A DNA stretch of 64,000 nucleotides from Pseudomonadota bacterium (GTDB lineage: Bacteria; Myxococcota_A; UBA796; CAJQPC01): the NCBI GenBank assembly GCA_024228935.1, contig JAAESX010000255.1, forward strand, positions 49,473 through 113,472. Direction: 5' to 3'. The stretch's first letter is position 1. Each line of letters starts with the position of its first letter. Shown here piece after piece: positions 18,357 to 26,226 of this stretch. The position numbers and the translations under genes were made by a program. The notes beneath the pieces are model-generated. The model had not been told where the DNA came from. It saw only the letters and a program-made list of their open reading frames with translations, and did no database searches.

Positions 18357-18773
18357 ATGACGCTCGATGACTTCCCTGTCCGCCTCGAGATGCCCGTCGC
18401 CTGGGGGCAGCTCGACGCCTTCGGCCACGTGAACAACACCCAGTTCTTCCGGTTCTTCGAGGACGCTCGGATCGCGTGCTTCGCCCAGGTCGGCATCGCC
18501 GAGCACATGGAGACCCACGGCGTGGGCCCCATCCTGGCGAAGACCGACTGCGTGTTCCGGCAGCCGCTGGGCTTCCCCGACACCGTCACGTGCTGCACGC
18601 GCATCACGGACCTGGGGTCCGACCGGTTCACGATGGAGTACGCCGTGTTCAGCGAAGCCAAGGGGCTCGTAGCCCACGGCAGCGGGCGCATCGTGATGCT
18701 CGACTACTCGACGGGCACGAAGACCGAGATCCCCGCGGGCATCCGCGAGAGCCTGGCTCAGCTCTCCTCGTAG
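18357..18773 (+). CDS. Acyl-CoA thioesterase, 4-hydroxybenzoyl-CoA thioesterase (hot-dog) family
   Basis: A 138-residue hot-dog fold protein. The N-terminal WGQLDAFGHVNNTQFFRFFEDARIA has the conserved Asp-x3-His-Val-Asn-Asn-x2-Tyr/Phe motif of 4HBT thioesterases, with the Asp as catalytic residue. It hydrolyses an acyl- or aryl-CoA thioester; the substrate is unknown. The length is normal. It has no ribosome binding site and overlaps the convergent LRR gene by 16 bp. Confidence 0.87.
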   Translation: MTLDDFPVRLEMPVAWGQLDAFGHVNNTQFFRFFEDARIACFAQVGIAEHMETHGVGPILAKTDCVFRQPLGFPDTVTCCTRITDLGSDRFTMEYAVFSEAKGLVAHGSGRIVMLDYSTGTKTEIPAGIRESLAQLSS

Positions 18774-19945
18774 GCCAGCTCGACGACGGTGTTCGGCAGC
18801 AGGTCGTGGAGCTTCTCGAGCTCGACCGGCTCGATCTCCATGAAGCCGATGGCCAGGTGCGGCAGGTCCACGAGCCCGGCCAGCAGCGGCAGGTCCTCGG
18901 CGGTCAGGTCGGTCCGCGACAGCCGCAGCGACGACAGCGTGCCCAGCGCGCCCAGCCCGGCCCGGTCCGCCTGCGACAGCCGGCAGCGCGTCAGGTCCAC
19001 GTCCTGCAGCCCGCCCAGCGCCCACGTCCCCGCCGCGTTCAGCTCACAGCGGTAGCAGGTGAGCTGCTGCAGGCCCGGGGGCAGACGCGTCAGCGAGTCC
19101 GGCTCGAGCGTCGCGTCGACGACCGCCAGGCTCTCCAGCGTCGTCGGCAGGTCGTGCGCCGAGAACAGCCCGCGACCGGTACGCAGGCCTTGGAGTTCCG
19201 GCGGGTAGGGCCCTGTCGCGCGCGTGCCGGACAGGTCGAGCGCGCGCAGCGACGAGCCCGTCGGCGCCTGGGTGATCGCCGTCCCCGCCAGGTTCAGGAG
19301 CTGGAGATCCGGCAGCCGGTCGAGGTGCTCGAGCTCGGCGTCCGCGACCGGCGTGTCCAGCAGCTGGAGCACGCGGAGGGTCCTCGGCAGGGACCCGAGC
19401 CCCGTCAGCGGCCCGTGGAGCGCGCGCAGGTCCAGGTCGTACAGCTCGCTGGCCTGCAAGAGCGCCGCCATGCGCTCGTGGTCCGGGACCTCCACGGCCA
19501 CCAGGTCCTCCTCGCCCAAGGCCTCGATGGGGTCGTCGTCGACCTGCGGGATGTCCGCCGGATCGTCGTCCTCGATGTAGAAGTCGCCGTACCCACCTTC
19601 CTCGGGGGAGCGGGCCCAGCGGAACTCGTACCGCTCGGCCCAGACCTCGGCGATGACCATCCGGGCGGTCATGTCGTCCGGGCGAGCCTCGAGCGCTCGA
19701 CGGATGGGCTCGAGCGCGACCAGCGAGGTCCGGGACAGGTCAAGGTGCACCAGCGGGCAGCCCGCCAGGTTCCGGAGCTCCGTGTGCTCGATCGGGGAGC
19801 CGGCCAGGGACAGCCAGGTGATCGGGCGCCCGGCCAGCACCGACAGATCCGTCGCATCGGGGACCACGAGGCGAGTCGCGCCGGCCTGCAGGGCGGCTTC
19901 GAGGTCGGCCGCCAGGACCGTGACAGGTTCGACGGTCTCTTTCAT
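18758..19945 (-). CDS. Leucine-rich-repeat protein
   Basis: A 395-residue protein from ATG 19945 (an in-frame ATG at 19960 is an alternative). About ten irregular leucine-rich repeats of the LxxLxLxxTxI type are visible (LRVLQLLDTPVADAELEHL, LQLLNLAGTAITQAP, LRALDLSGTRATG, LSSLRLSRTDLTAEDL), interrupted by an acidic insert (DFYIEDDDPADIPQVDDDP). No signal peptide is seen, so it is probably cytosolic and used for protein-protein contact. AGGG stands 8 nt before ATG 19945. A perfect inverted repeat lies just upstream, between this gene and the divergent HDOD gene. Confidence 0.75.
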   Translation of the reverse strand: MKETVEPVTVLAADLEAALQAGATRLVVPDATDLSVLAGRPITWLSLAGSPIEHTELRNLAGCPLVHLDLSRTSLVALEPIRRALEARPDDMTARMVIAEVWAERYEFRWARSPEEGGYGDFYIEDDDPADIPQVDDDPIEALGEEDLVAVEVPDHERMAALLQASELYDLDLRALHGPLTGLGSLPRTLRVLQLLDTPVADAELEHLDRLPDLQLLNLAGTAITQAPTGSSLRALDLSGTRATGPYPPELQGLRTGRGLFSAHDLPTTLESLAVVDATLEPDSLTRLPPGLQQLTCYRCELNAAGTWALGGLQDVDLTRCRLSQADRAGLGALGTLSSLRLSRTDLTAEDLPLLAGLVDLPHLAIGFMEIEPVELEKLHDLLPNTVVELAYEES

Positions 19946-19971
19946 GAAATGCCCTGACATCCCCTGAAATG

Positions 19972-19992
19972 GTCCGAACGTCCTGTTCGGAC
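19972..19992. promoter_or_regulatory. Perfect 8-bp inverted repeat, candidate operator
   Basis: GTCCGAAC (19972-19979), a 5-nt spacer, then GTTCGGAC (19985-19992). It lies between the divergent LRR and HDOD genes, 31 nt from the HDOD start. The core GAAC-N5-GTTC resembles but does not match the Gram-positive LexA box (N4 spacing). The binding protein is unknown. Confidence 0.45.
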
Positions 19993-20023
19993 GAAGAGTG
20001 TATCCAGGAACAGGGAGCAGCTC

Positions 20024-20908
20024 ATGACGAACGAAGCCCACAGCACGACGACCAACCTCTGCACCTTCCGTCCGGAGCCGGCTCCGACCGCGACGGCGCG
20101 GGACATCATGGATCGGGTCGAGCGCCGCTGGACCCGCCCGCAGACGATGCCGGCCCTCACGCCGGGCATCGCTCGCCAGGTCCGGACGCTGGCCGCCCGC
20201 CCGAGCGTCACCTGGAACGACGCCTTCACGCTGTTCGGTCAGGACCCGGCCCTGGCCGCCCTGGCGATCCGCGAGGCGAACACCCATCGCAAGGCGGTGT
20301 CCCTGGCCGAGGCACTGGACGTGCTCGGCCTCCCGGGCATCCGCCGGCTGCTGAAGCGGATGGCCCAGGCCGGTGCGCTCATCCTGGATCCCGCCGTGAA
20401 CGCGGCCATGACGGCCGTGCAGCACCACTCGTGGCGGGTCTCTCGGGCGGTTCGTACGGTGGCGATGTACACGACGCTGGACAGCGCCCGCGTGGCGACC
20501 GCCGCGCTGCTGGCCGAGCTCGGCATGGCGGCCGGACTGATGGCGCTGTGCGACATCCCCGAGGATCAGATCGTCCCGGAGGTCGCACCGATGATGGACA
20601 TGCTGAGCGCTGGCCAGAACACCCTGGGGTGGTTCGTGGCCGACAGCTGGGCCCTGCCGACCGAGCTCCAGACGACCATCGCCAACGGCGGCGCGCTGGA
20701 GATCTCAGGGCACGAACACCCTGTGCTGGCCGCGATCCTCATCGCCCGCGCCGTGGTCGCCGAGCTGGGCCTCGAGCTCGACCTGCCCGGCCTCGACGTT
20801 CGCCCTCCCCACCCCGCGATGCTGGTGGACGCCCTGTCCGCTCTCGGTCTCTCCGACCGGCAGTTCCTGCTCATCCGTCGTCAGGTCCGCGAATCCCTCA
20901 TGGGGTGA
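20024..20908 (+). CDS. HDOD domain protein
   Basis: A 294-residue protein. The HDOD pattern (a catalytically inactive HD-like domain) is seen in LPALTPGI-type helix (MPALTPGIARQVRTLA), LAALAIREANT, SLAEALDVLGLPGIRRLL (the usual hhxAlxxLGhxxlxxLv), HHSWRVSRAVRTVA and AALLAELGMAAG. HDOD proteins act as signalling or scaffold modules in two-component and motility networks. No output domain is attached. The start has GGGAG 8 nt upstream, unlike many leaderless neighbours. Confidence 0.85.
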   Translation: MTNEAHSTTTNLCTFRPEPAPTATARDIMDRVERRWTRPQTMPALTPGIARQVRTLAARPSVTWNDAFTLFGQDPALAALAIREANTHRKAVSLAEALDVLGLPGIRRLLKRMAQAGALILDPAVNAAMTAVQHHSWRVSRAVRTVAMYTTLDSARVATAALLAELGMAAGLMALCDIPEDQIVPEVAPMMDMLSAGQNTLGWFVADSWALPTELQTTIANGGALEISGHEHPVLAAILIARAVVAELGLELDLPGLDVRPPHPAMLVDALSALGLSDRQFLLIRRQVRESLMG

Positions 20909-20995
20909 GCGGCATCTTCGGCGAGTCGGCTGATACACCCCGGGACAGTTCACGCTCGAACACCGCCGTACTGATTGGAAGACCCCAATCACGAG

Positions 20996-23590
20996 GTGTG
21001 TGTGTTCTTGCTTCTTCTCTCGACGGTCCAGGCTCAGGACGAGATCGTCTTCGAGCCCTACGGCGCTGACGCGTACACCAACGCGTTCACGATCGACCCG
21101 ACCACCGGCCTGGCCCAGCTCGACCACGGAAACCTGAACCAGGTCCTGAACGGCTCGGACCCAGCCACCGAGGAGGCCTGGCTCGGGCGTGAGGACGTCG
21201 TCTTCTTCGACATCGACGCCGAGCCCGTCTTCAGCGATCGGTGCCACACGGATCGGTCGAAGACGGGCTGTGCGGATGTGAGCGCCTCGAACAGCACCGA
21301 CAGCTCGCTGCCTTACTTCGACGGGGACGACCGATACGCCGCCAACGCCTACGCCGTCCTCACCCATGCGATCGACACCTACTTCCATGAGTACTCGAAC
21401 GTGGACTTCAGCGCGGTCGACTACGAAGCTCACGGGCTGACGGTCTGGATCGGCACCGACTCCGGCAACGGGAACACGGGCCCTGGGCCCTGCGGAGGCT
21501 CGTGCATGCGGCCGAACCCCGGGAACCAGCACGCGCTCATGGTGGGCGCCCTGCCCGGCGGCTCGGTCGCGGACGACACCACCGCGGGTCTGTACTGGAA
21601 CCGGCCCTACATCCAGCTCTCCAACGACTACATGGACGGCTCCGGCAAGCCCAGGAAGCTGGCCCACACGATGGTCCACGAGTACGGCCACTACTACAAC
21701 CGGGTCATCGCGTACGAATACACGGACGGCGGCGTGGAGTACGAAGACCGCAGCATGGACACCAGGGCGCTCGGCGAGGCTCTGGGGTACTGGTGGTCGA
21801 GCGACTGGGAGGGCGAGGAGTTCCTCTCCCGATTCAACGACATGGACGCCAACCCGACCTGGGCGGAGTACGGCCGGATGAACCAGGACCACCACTGGGG
21901 CGAGGTCCTCACCGACGCGATGTGGGAGACGCGCGAGATCTGTGCGGCGAGCAGCGACCGGGTCGACACGAACCCGATGAGCTACGCCGTGTTCGACCTC
22001 GTGGACAACACCGAGCTCGACGCCTTCGGGCCGTACGACCCGTTCACAGGAACACCGAGCAACGTGCGGGGGTTCGCCTACGCCCTGTACGTGGAGCTGG
22101 AGAGCATCGGCTTCTGCACCGGCGACGAGCTGGTCGAGGTCGCAGACCTGTACCGACAGCGCGGCCTGTTCCCCCACACCATCCAGGAGACCGCGGGCAA
22201 CGCGAGCCAGACCGACGACGCGTTCGGGAGCGTGCTGGCCACCGGAGACTTCAACGGCGACGGCGAGCTCGACCTGGTGGCCGCGGCCCCCGACAACAGC
22301 AACCGCCGTGGCGCCGCCTGGGTGTTCTACGGCCCGCGCGCCCTGGACTGGGCCTCGACCGACACCCTGACCCAGAGCGATGCGAGCGCGACCGTCGAGG
22401 ACGGCGACCGGTTCGGTGAGGCGCTGGCCGTGGGCGACTTCAACGGTGACGGCTTCGACGACCTGGCCGTCGGCTCGCCCGGCGAGGACGGAGGCTCGAC
22501 CGACGACGGCGTCGTCCATGTGTTCTTTGGCGGCACCTCGCCGCTGGCCAAGAGCGTCGAGCTCGACCAGAAGGTCCTGGGCTCCAGCCGCGAGAACGGT
22601 GACTTCTTCGGCTTCGCGCTGGCCGCCGGCGACTTCGACGGCAACGGCATCGACGACCTGGCGATCGGAAGCCCCGGCGAGGACCTGGGCTCGGCGATCG
22701 AAGCCGGGTACATCCACGTCGTCTCGGGGACGAGCAAGGGCCTGGACACCGGCAAGCCGATGGGGATGTCCCAGGCCAGCCTCGGCGCGACGAGCCAGAG
22801 CAGCGACAACCTGGGCTACAGCCTGATCGCCGGCGACTTCGACGCCGACCGCTACGACGACCTGGCCATGGGGGCGCCCGGCAAGGCTGTCGCCTCGGAG
22901 AAGGGCGGTGACGGCACCGTCTTCGTGATGCACGGAGACGACGGCGGCCTGGACAAGAACCAGCTCCAGCAGCTGGATCAAGGCGACTTCAGCACCCCGG
23001 TCGAGGCCGGCGACGGCTTCGGCACCACGCTCGCCACCGGAGACTTCGACGGCGACCGATACGACGACCTCGCCATCGGCGCCCCGTTCGAGGACAGCCC
23101 CTCGGCCGACGACGTCGGTCAGGTCCACGTCGCGTACGGCACCTCGGGTTCGCTGTCGCCGGACAGCGCGTTCACCCAGACGTCCGCGGGCCAGGACCAC
23201 GCCGACGAGGACCACTTCGCTGCCGGACTCCATGCTGGGGACCTCGACGGCGACGGGCTCGACGAGCTCCTGGTCGGCGCACCGGGGCGGTACTTCGCCT
23301 ACACCGAGCTCGATGCCACGGGGACCGAGGTGATCCTGCGTGACTGGGACGGGGCCGGAAACGTCCACGTCTTCTGGGGCCAGGCGGTCGCACTTCCGGG
23401 CAACAGCACGTCGGTGACCGCGCACGATCTGGGCACCGCGTTCAGTGCCACGGCGGCGTTCGGGGCGGCGGTCTCCAGCGGTGACCTGGACGGCGACGGC
23501 CAGGACGAGCTCGTGCTCGGCGTGCCTGGGCACCCGGTCGACGGCGACGCGGCGGCCGGCCAGTTCGTCACCGGGCGCGTCGAGCCGTAG
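20996..23590 (+). CDS. Secreted zinc metalloprotease with C-terminal FG-GAP (integrin-like) propeller
   Basis: An 864-residue protein from GTG 20996, giving the short signal MCVFLLLLSTVQA before QDEIV. The zinc motif HEYGH is at residues 228-232, and a downstream ALGEALGYWW about 30 residues on could supply the third ligand Glu, as in gluzincins (M4/M36-type). From about residue 405 seven FG-GAP repeats follow, each with DxFGxxLAxGDFxGDxxDDLxxGxPxE-like calcium loops. Seven repeats are what a seven-bladed integrin-alpha-type propeller needs. The role is probably extracellular proteolysis with the propeller for binding. A TTG at 20975 in the same frame is an alternative start. Confidence 0.82.
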   Translation: MCVFLLLLSTVQAQDEIVFEPYGADAYTNAFTIDPTTGLAQLDHGNLNQVLNGSDPATEEAWLGREDVVFFDIDAEPVFSDRCHTDRSKTGCADVSASNSTDSSLPYFDGDDRYAANAYAVLTHAIDTYFHEYSNVDFSAVDYEAHGLTVWIGTDSGNGNTGPGPCGGSCMRPNPGNQHALMVGALPGGSVADDTTAGLYWNRPYIQLSNDYMDGSGKPRKLAHTMVHEYGHYYNRVIAYEYTDGGVEYEDRSMDTRALGEALGYWWSSDWEGEEFLSRFNDMDANPTWAEYGRMNQDHHWGEVLTDAMWETREICAASSDRVDTNPMSYAVFDLVDNTELDAFGPYDPFTGTPSNVRGFAYALYVELESIGFCTGDELVEVADLYRQRGLFPHTIQETAGNASQTDDAFGSVLATGDFNGDGELDLVAAAPDNSNRRGAAWVFYGPRALDWASTDTLTQSDASATVEDGDRFGEALAVGDFNGDGFDDLAVGSPGEDGGSTDDGVVHVFFGGTSPLAKSVELDQKVLGSSRENGDFFGFALAAGDFDGNGIDDLAIGSPGEDLGSAIEAGYIHVVSGTSKGLDTGKPMGMSQASLGATSQSSDNLGYSLIAGDFDADRYDDLAMGAPGKAVASEKGGDGTVFVMHGDDGGLDKNQLQQLDQGDFSTPVEAGDGFGTTLATGDFDGDRYDDLAIGAPFEDSPSADDVGQVHVAYGTSGSLSPDSAFTQTSAGQDHADEDHFAAGLHAGDLDGDGLDELLVGAPGRYFAYTELDATGTEVILRDWDGAGNVHVFWGQAVALPGNSTSVTAHDLGTAFSATAAFGAAVSSGDLDGDGQDELVLGVPGHPVDGDAAAGQFVTGRVEP

Positions 23591-24418
23591 TCAGGGCACC
23601 TTGAAGAACGTGATCGACGTCGTGGACTCCGCGGCGTCGATCACGTTCCAGCTGTCCTCGGACTCCAGACCAAAGGCGTCGATGCGACCCGCGCCGCCGA
23701 CGAGCACCTGGTCGTGGTCCCCGTCATACCCGCAGCCCTGGACGCCCGAGAGTCCGGTCTCCGCGACCGCCGACCCGTCCAGCTTCCAGATCTGGCCTCC
23801 GGAGCCACAGGCCCAGACCACCGCGTCCGCCCAGAACATATCGACCGCCGAGCTGGGCGCCGAGACGCTCGTCCCCGGCAGCGTCGAGTCCGCGTCCAGC
23901 GTGGTGAGCGTCTGCGAGCCGGCGTCGAAGAACGAGACGCCACCGGCCTCGTCGAGCACCAGGGCCCGGCCGTCGAAGATGTCGACCTCCTCGAACACCG
24001 CGCCCTGTTCGACGTAGCGCCAGAGCGCGGTCTCGGTGAGCGCCCAGGCACGCCCGTCCGCTGCAGCCACCGCGCGGACCTGACCGATGTCCGGGATGAA
24101 GAGCCCGATGTCCTTGTCCGAGGCGCCGTAGCCCTTGACCGAGAAGTCCCCCGAGTCGGTCAGCCACCACAGCTCCTCGCGCACCGGGTCGTAGAAGACC
24201 GCTGCCGACCCGGCGGTCACGCGCTCCTCGTGCACCGGCCCGTCGACGGTGCGGACCTTGATCCGCTGATCTCCACCCGAGGCCGCCGCCCACGCCCAAC
24301 CGGTCCCGAGTTCGTGACCTGTGTGACCGGAGTCGCCCGGCTCGCCCGTGTCGAAATCGGCCGCGAGCTCGTCGTAGAGATCGTGGTTCACGAGACAGCC
24401 GGTCAGCAGCAGCAGCAC
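23591..24418 (-). CDS. Hypothetical lipoprotein, probable beta-propeller
   Basis: A 275-residue protein whose only upstream start is GTG 24418, giving MLLLLTGC with Cys at residue 8 and an Asp/Thr/Ser/Gly-rich linker. The body repeats short strand pairs with Gly and Trp (WAWAAASGGDQRIKV, GRAWALTETALWRYVE, GGVSFFDAGSQTLTTLD, ADAVVWACGSGGQIWKLD), typical of a propeller without enzyme motifs. Its stop is directly adjacent to the stop of the convergent metalloprotease gene (no gap). TAGAGT lies 6 nt before the GTG. Confidence 0.6.
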   Translation of the reverse strand: MLLLLTGCLVNHDLYDELAADFDTGEPGDSGHTGHELGTGWAWAAASGGDQRIKVRTVDGPVHEERVTAGSAAVFYDPVREELWWLTDSGDFSVKGYGASDKDIGLFIPDIGQVRAVAAADGRAWALTETALWRYVEQGAVFEEVDIFDGRALVLDEAGGVSFFDAGSQTLTTLDADSTLPGTSVSAPSSAVDMFWADAVVWACGSGGQIWKLDGSAVAETGLSGVQGCGYDGDHDQVLVGGAGRIDAFGLESEDSWNVIDAAESTTSITFFKVP

Positions 24419-24424
24419 GATCGC

Positions 24425-24430
24425 ACTCTA
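24425..24430 (-). promoter_or_regulatory. -10-like hexamer TAGAGT for a leaderless GTG start
   Basis: On the minus strand TAGAGT ends 6 nt before GTG 24418. No longer start exists for that gene, so the spacing is well constrained. Confidence 0.45.
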
Positions 24431-24532
24431 TCCGCCGGTGCGTTCGCGCACCCCTGGGGTGCGGATCCGGGCGATTGTCCAGCCCGGTCCTGGGACTACG
24501 GTCCGTGCATGCCGTCGCGGCCCCCGAGCACC

Positions 24533-24571
24533 TTGACCCACCCTCGCAGCGGAGCTACCTACCGGTCGGTA
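24533..24571 (+). promoter_or_regulatory. Promoter and palindromic operator of the TetR gene
   Basis: TTGACC (24533-24538), 17 nt, then TACCTA (24556-24561) form a reasonable housekeeping-type promoter. Overlapping the -10 is TACCTACCGGTCGGTA (24556-24571), a 16-bp palindrome with one mismatched pair, of the kind bound by TetR/AcrR-family dimers. It lies 15 nt before the GTG of the TetR gene, so autorepression, and control of the efflux operon behind it, is the likely arrangement. Confidence 0.6.
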
Positions 24572-24585
24572 TACGGCAGGATCCG

Positions 24586-25170
24586 GTGGGCACACCCGAC
24601 GGCAGCACCCGAGATCGCATCGTCTTCGAGGCGACGCGTCTGTTCGCGGAGCAAGGCTACGCCGGCACCAGTGTGCGCGAGATCGTCGAGGCCTCGGGCG
24701 TGACCAAGCCGACCCTCTACTACTGGTTCGGCAACAAGGAAGGGCTGTTCACCCAGCTCGTCGACGTGCACCTGGACAGCTGGAACACCCGGCTGGCCGC
24801 CAAGATGCGCGAGGACATCCCGGTCACCGACCGAATCCGCGCCTACATCCGGACGGTCATCCAGGACGCGATGGAGAAGCCCGAGGTCGTGGCCTTCCTC
24901 GCCCAGGCGTTCCACCAGGCCGGCCAGGGTGCGCCCGCGGTCGACTGCAACCGGTTCCTCATCGTCGAGGCCCGGCTCCTGACCGAGCTGGCCGCCGAGG
25001 GCATCGCCAGCGGCGAGCTCCGGGCTGGCCTCGATCCTTCCAGCGTCGCCCTGGTCCTGATGGGCGCCGCGCATACACGTATCGGCGCCAGCGTGCACGC
25101 CGGGGTTCCCCTGACCCTGGAAGCCGCCGAGGCGACCCTCGAGATCCTGCTGAGTGGAGTGATGGCATGA
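24586..25170 (+). CDS. TetR/AcrR family transcriptional regulator
   Basis: A 194-residue TetR-type repressor. The N-terminal helix-turn-helix is clear: RDRIVFEATRLFAEQGYAGTSVREIVEASGVTKPTLYYWFGNKEGLF. The C-terminal ligand-binding helices follow. GTG 24586 was chosen because it follows the promoter/operator at 24533-24571. Its stop overlaps the start of the membrane-fusion lipoprotein gene by ATGA, so it is the first gene of the efflux operon and probably its local repressor. The inducer is unknown. Confidence 0.9.
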   Translation: MGTPDGSTRDRIVFEATRLFAEQGYAGTSVREIVEASGVTKPTLYYWFGNKEGLFTQLVDVHLDSWNTRLAAKMREDIPVTDRIRAYIRTVIQDAMEKPEVVAFLAQAFHQAGQGAPAVDCNRFLIVEARLLTELAAEGIASGELRAGLDPSSVALVLMGAAHTRIGASVHAGVPLTLEAAEATLEILLSGVMA

Positions 25171-26222
25171 CGCTGTTGTTGTTGAGCGCGCTGACCGGAT
25201 GCGGCGGCGAGGGGGCCGAGGTGGCCACCCAGGAGGCCATCGCGCTCCCGGACGCCCCCGGTGTTCGCATCGAGGAGGCCGTCGTCCAGGCCCAGACCGC
25301 CCGCATCGAGCTGTCGCTCCCCGCGCAGGTCGAGGCCAGCTCGGACGCCACGCTCGCCGCCCCGATGGGTGGCTACGTCGAGTACGTCGGCGTCGCGCCC
25401 GGCGACCACGTGAAGAAGGGCCAGGCGCTCGCCCGCATCGACGCCCGCTCGCGCAAGGCGCAGCACGAGATCGCCTCGGCCCAGTCTGAACAGGCGGACG
25501 CCGAGCTCGCCCGTGTCCAGGCCCTCGGGGACGCCGTCAGCGCCCAGCAGCTCCTGGCCGCCGAGACCCAGGCCAGGATCGCCCGGGCCAACGCGGACCT
25601 GGCCAAGGTGAACCTCAACCGCAGCGCCATCGTCTCGCCGTTCGCGGGTCGCGTGGCCGACGTCTTCATCGAGGTCGGCGAGGTCGCCGGCCCCGGAACC
25701 GCCACCGTCCGCGTCGTCCGCAACGACACCGTCACCCTGGACGTGAGCGTCAACGACCGCGAGATCGCCCAGCTGGCGACGGGCCAGTCGGTCGAGTTCC
25801 GCACCCAGTCGCTGCCGGACGTGTACACCGGCCGCATCACCAGCATCGGCGCCGCCGCCGACACCCGGACCCGGACCTTCTCAGCCGAGGTCGAGGTGCC
25901 GAACCCCGACCGCGACCTGCTGCCCGGGATGATCGGGCGCGTCGCGCTCGAGAAGACCGTGGCCGAGGACGCCATCGTCATCCCCCAGGACTGGGTCATC
26001 ACCGGCCTGTCCCAGACCGGCGTGTTCGTCGACGTCGACGAGACCGCGGTCTGGACCCCCATCGAGATCTCGGACTTCGTGGGCGACCAGGCGGTCGTCA
26101 GCGCCGGCCTGACCGCTGGCGACGCCGTCATCACCAAGGGGGGCCGAGACCTGGCCGACGGCGACCCGCTCATCGTGGTCCGGAGCGGCGTCTGCTGCGA
26201 CGACGGCCAGGTGGCCTGGTAG
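25167..26222 (+). CDS. RND efflux periplasmic adaptor (membrane fusion) lipoprotein, HlyD/AcrA family
   Basis: A 351-residue membrane-fusion protein. MTLLLLSALTGC is a short lipoprotein signal with Cys12. The barrel-sandwich (lipoyl) half motif APMGGYVEYVGVAPGDHVKKGQALARID is followed by a coiled-coil hairpin (AQHEIASAQSEQADAELARVQAL...) and the returning lipoyl half IVSPFAGRVADVFIEVGEVAGPGTA, then the beta-barrel domain. It links the inner-membrane RND pump to the outer-membrane channel, which are both encoded by the next gene as one fused polypeptide. The C terminus ends in an unusual GVCCDDGQVAW. Confidence 0.9.
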   Translation: MTLLLLSALTGCGGEGAEVATQEAIALPDAPGVRIEEAVVQAQTARIELSLPAQVEASSDATLAAPMGGYVEYVGVAPGDHVKKGQALARIDARSRKAQHEIASAQSEQADAELARVQALGDAVSAQQLLAAETQARIARANADLAKVNLNRSAIVSPFAGRVADVFIEVGEVAGPGTATVRVVRNDTVTLDVSVNDREIAQLATGQSVEFRTQSLPDVYTGRITSIGAAADTRTRTFSAEVEVPNPDRDLLPGMIGRVALEKTVAEDAIVIPQDWVITGLSQTGVFVDVDETAVWTPIEISDFVGDQAVVSAGLTAGDAVITKGGRDLADGDPLIVVRSGVCCDDGQVAW

Positions 26223-26226
26223 TCCG

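Noticed and set aside
19972..19992. LexA (SOS) box
   Set aside because: Spacing between GAAC and GTTC is 5 instead of 4, and the neighbours are not DNA-repair genes. Kept only as an unassigned operator candidate.
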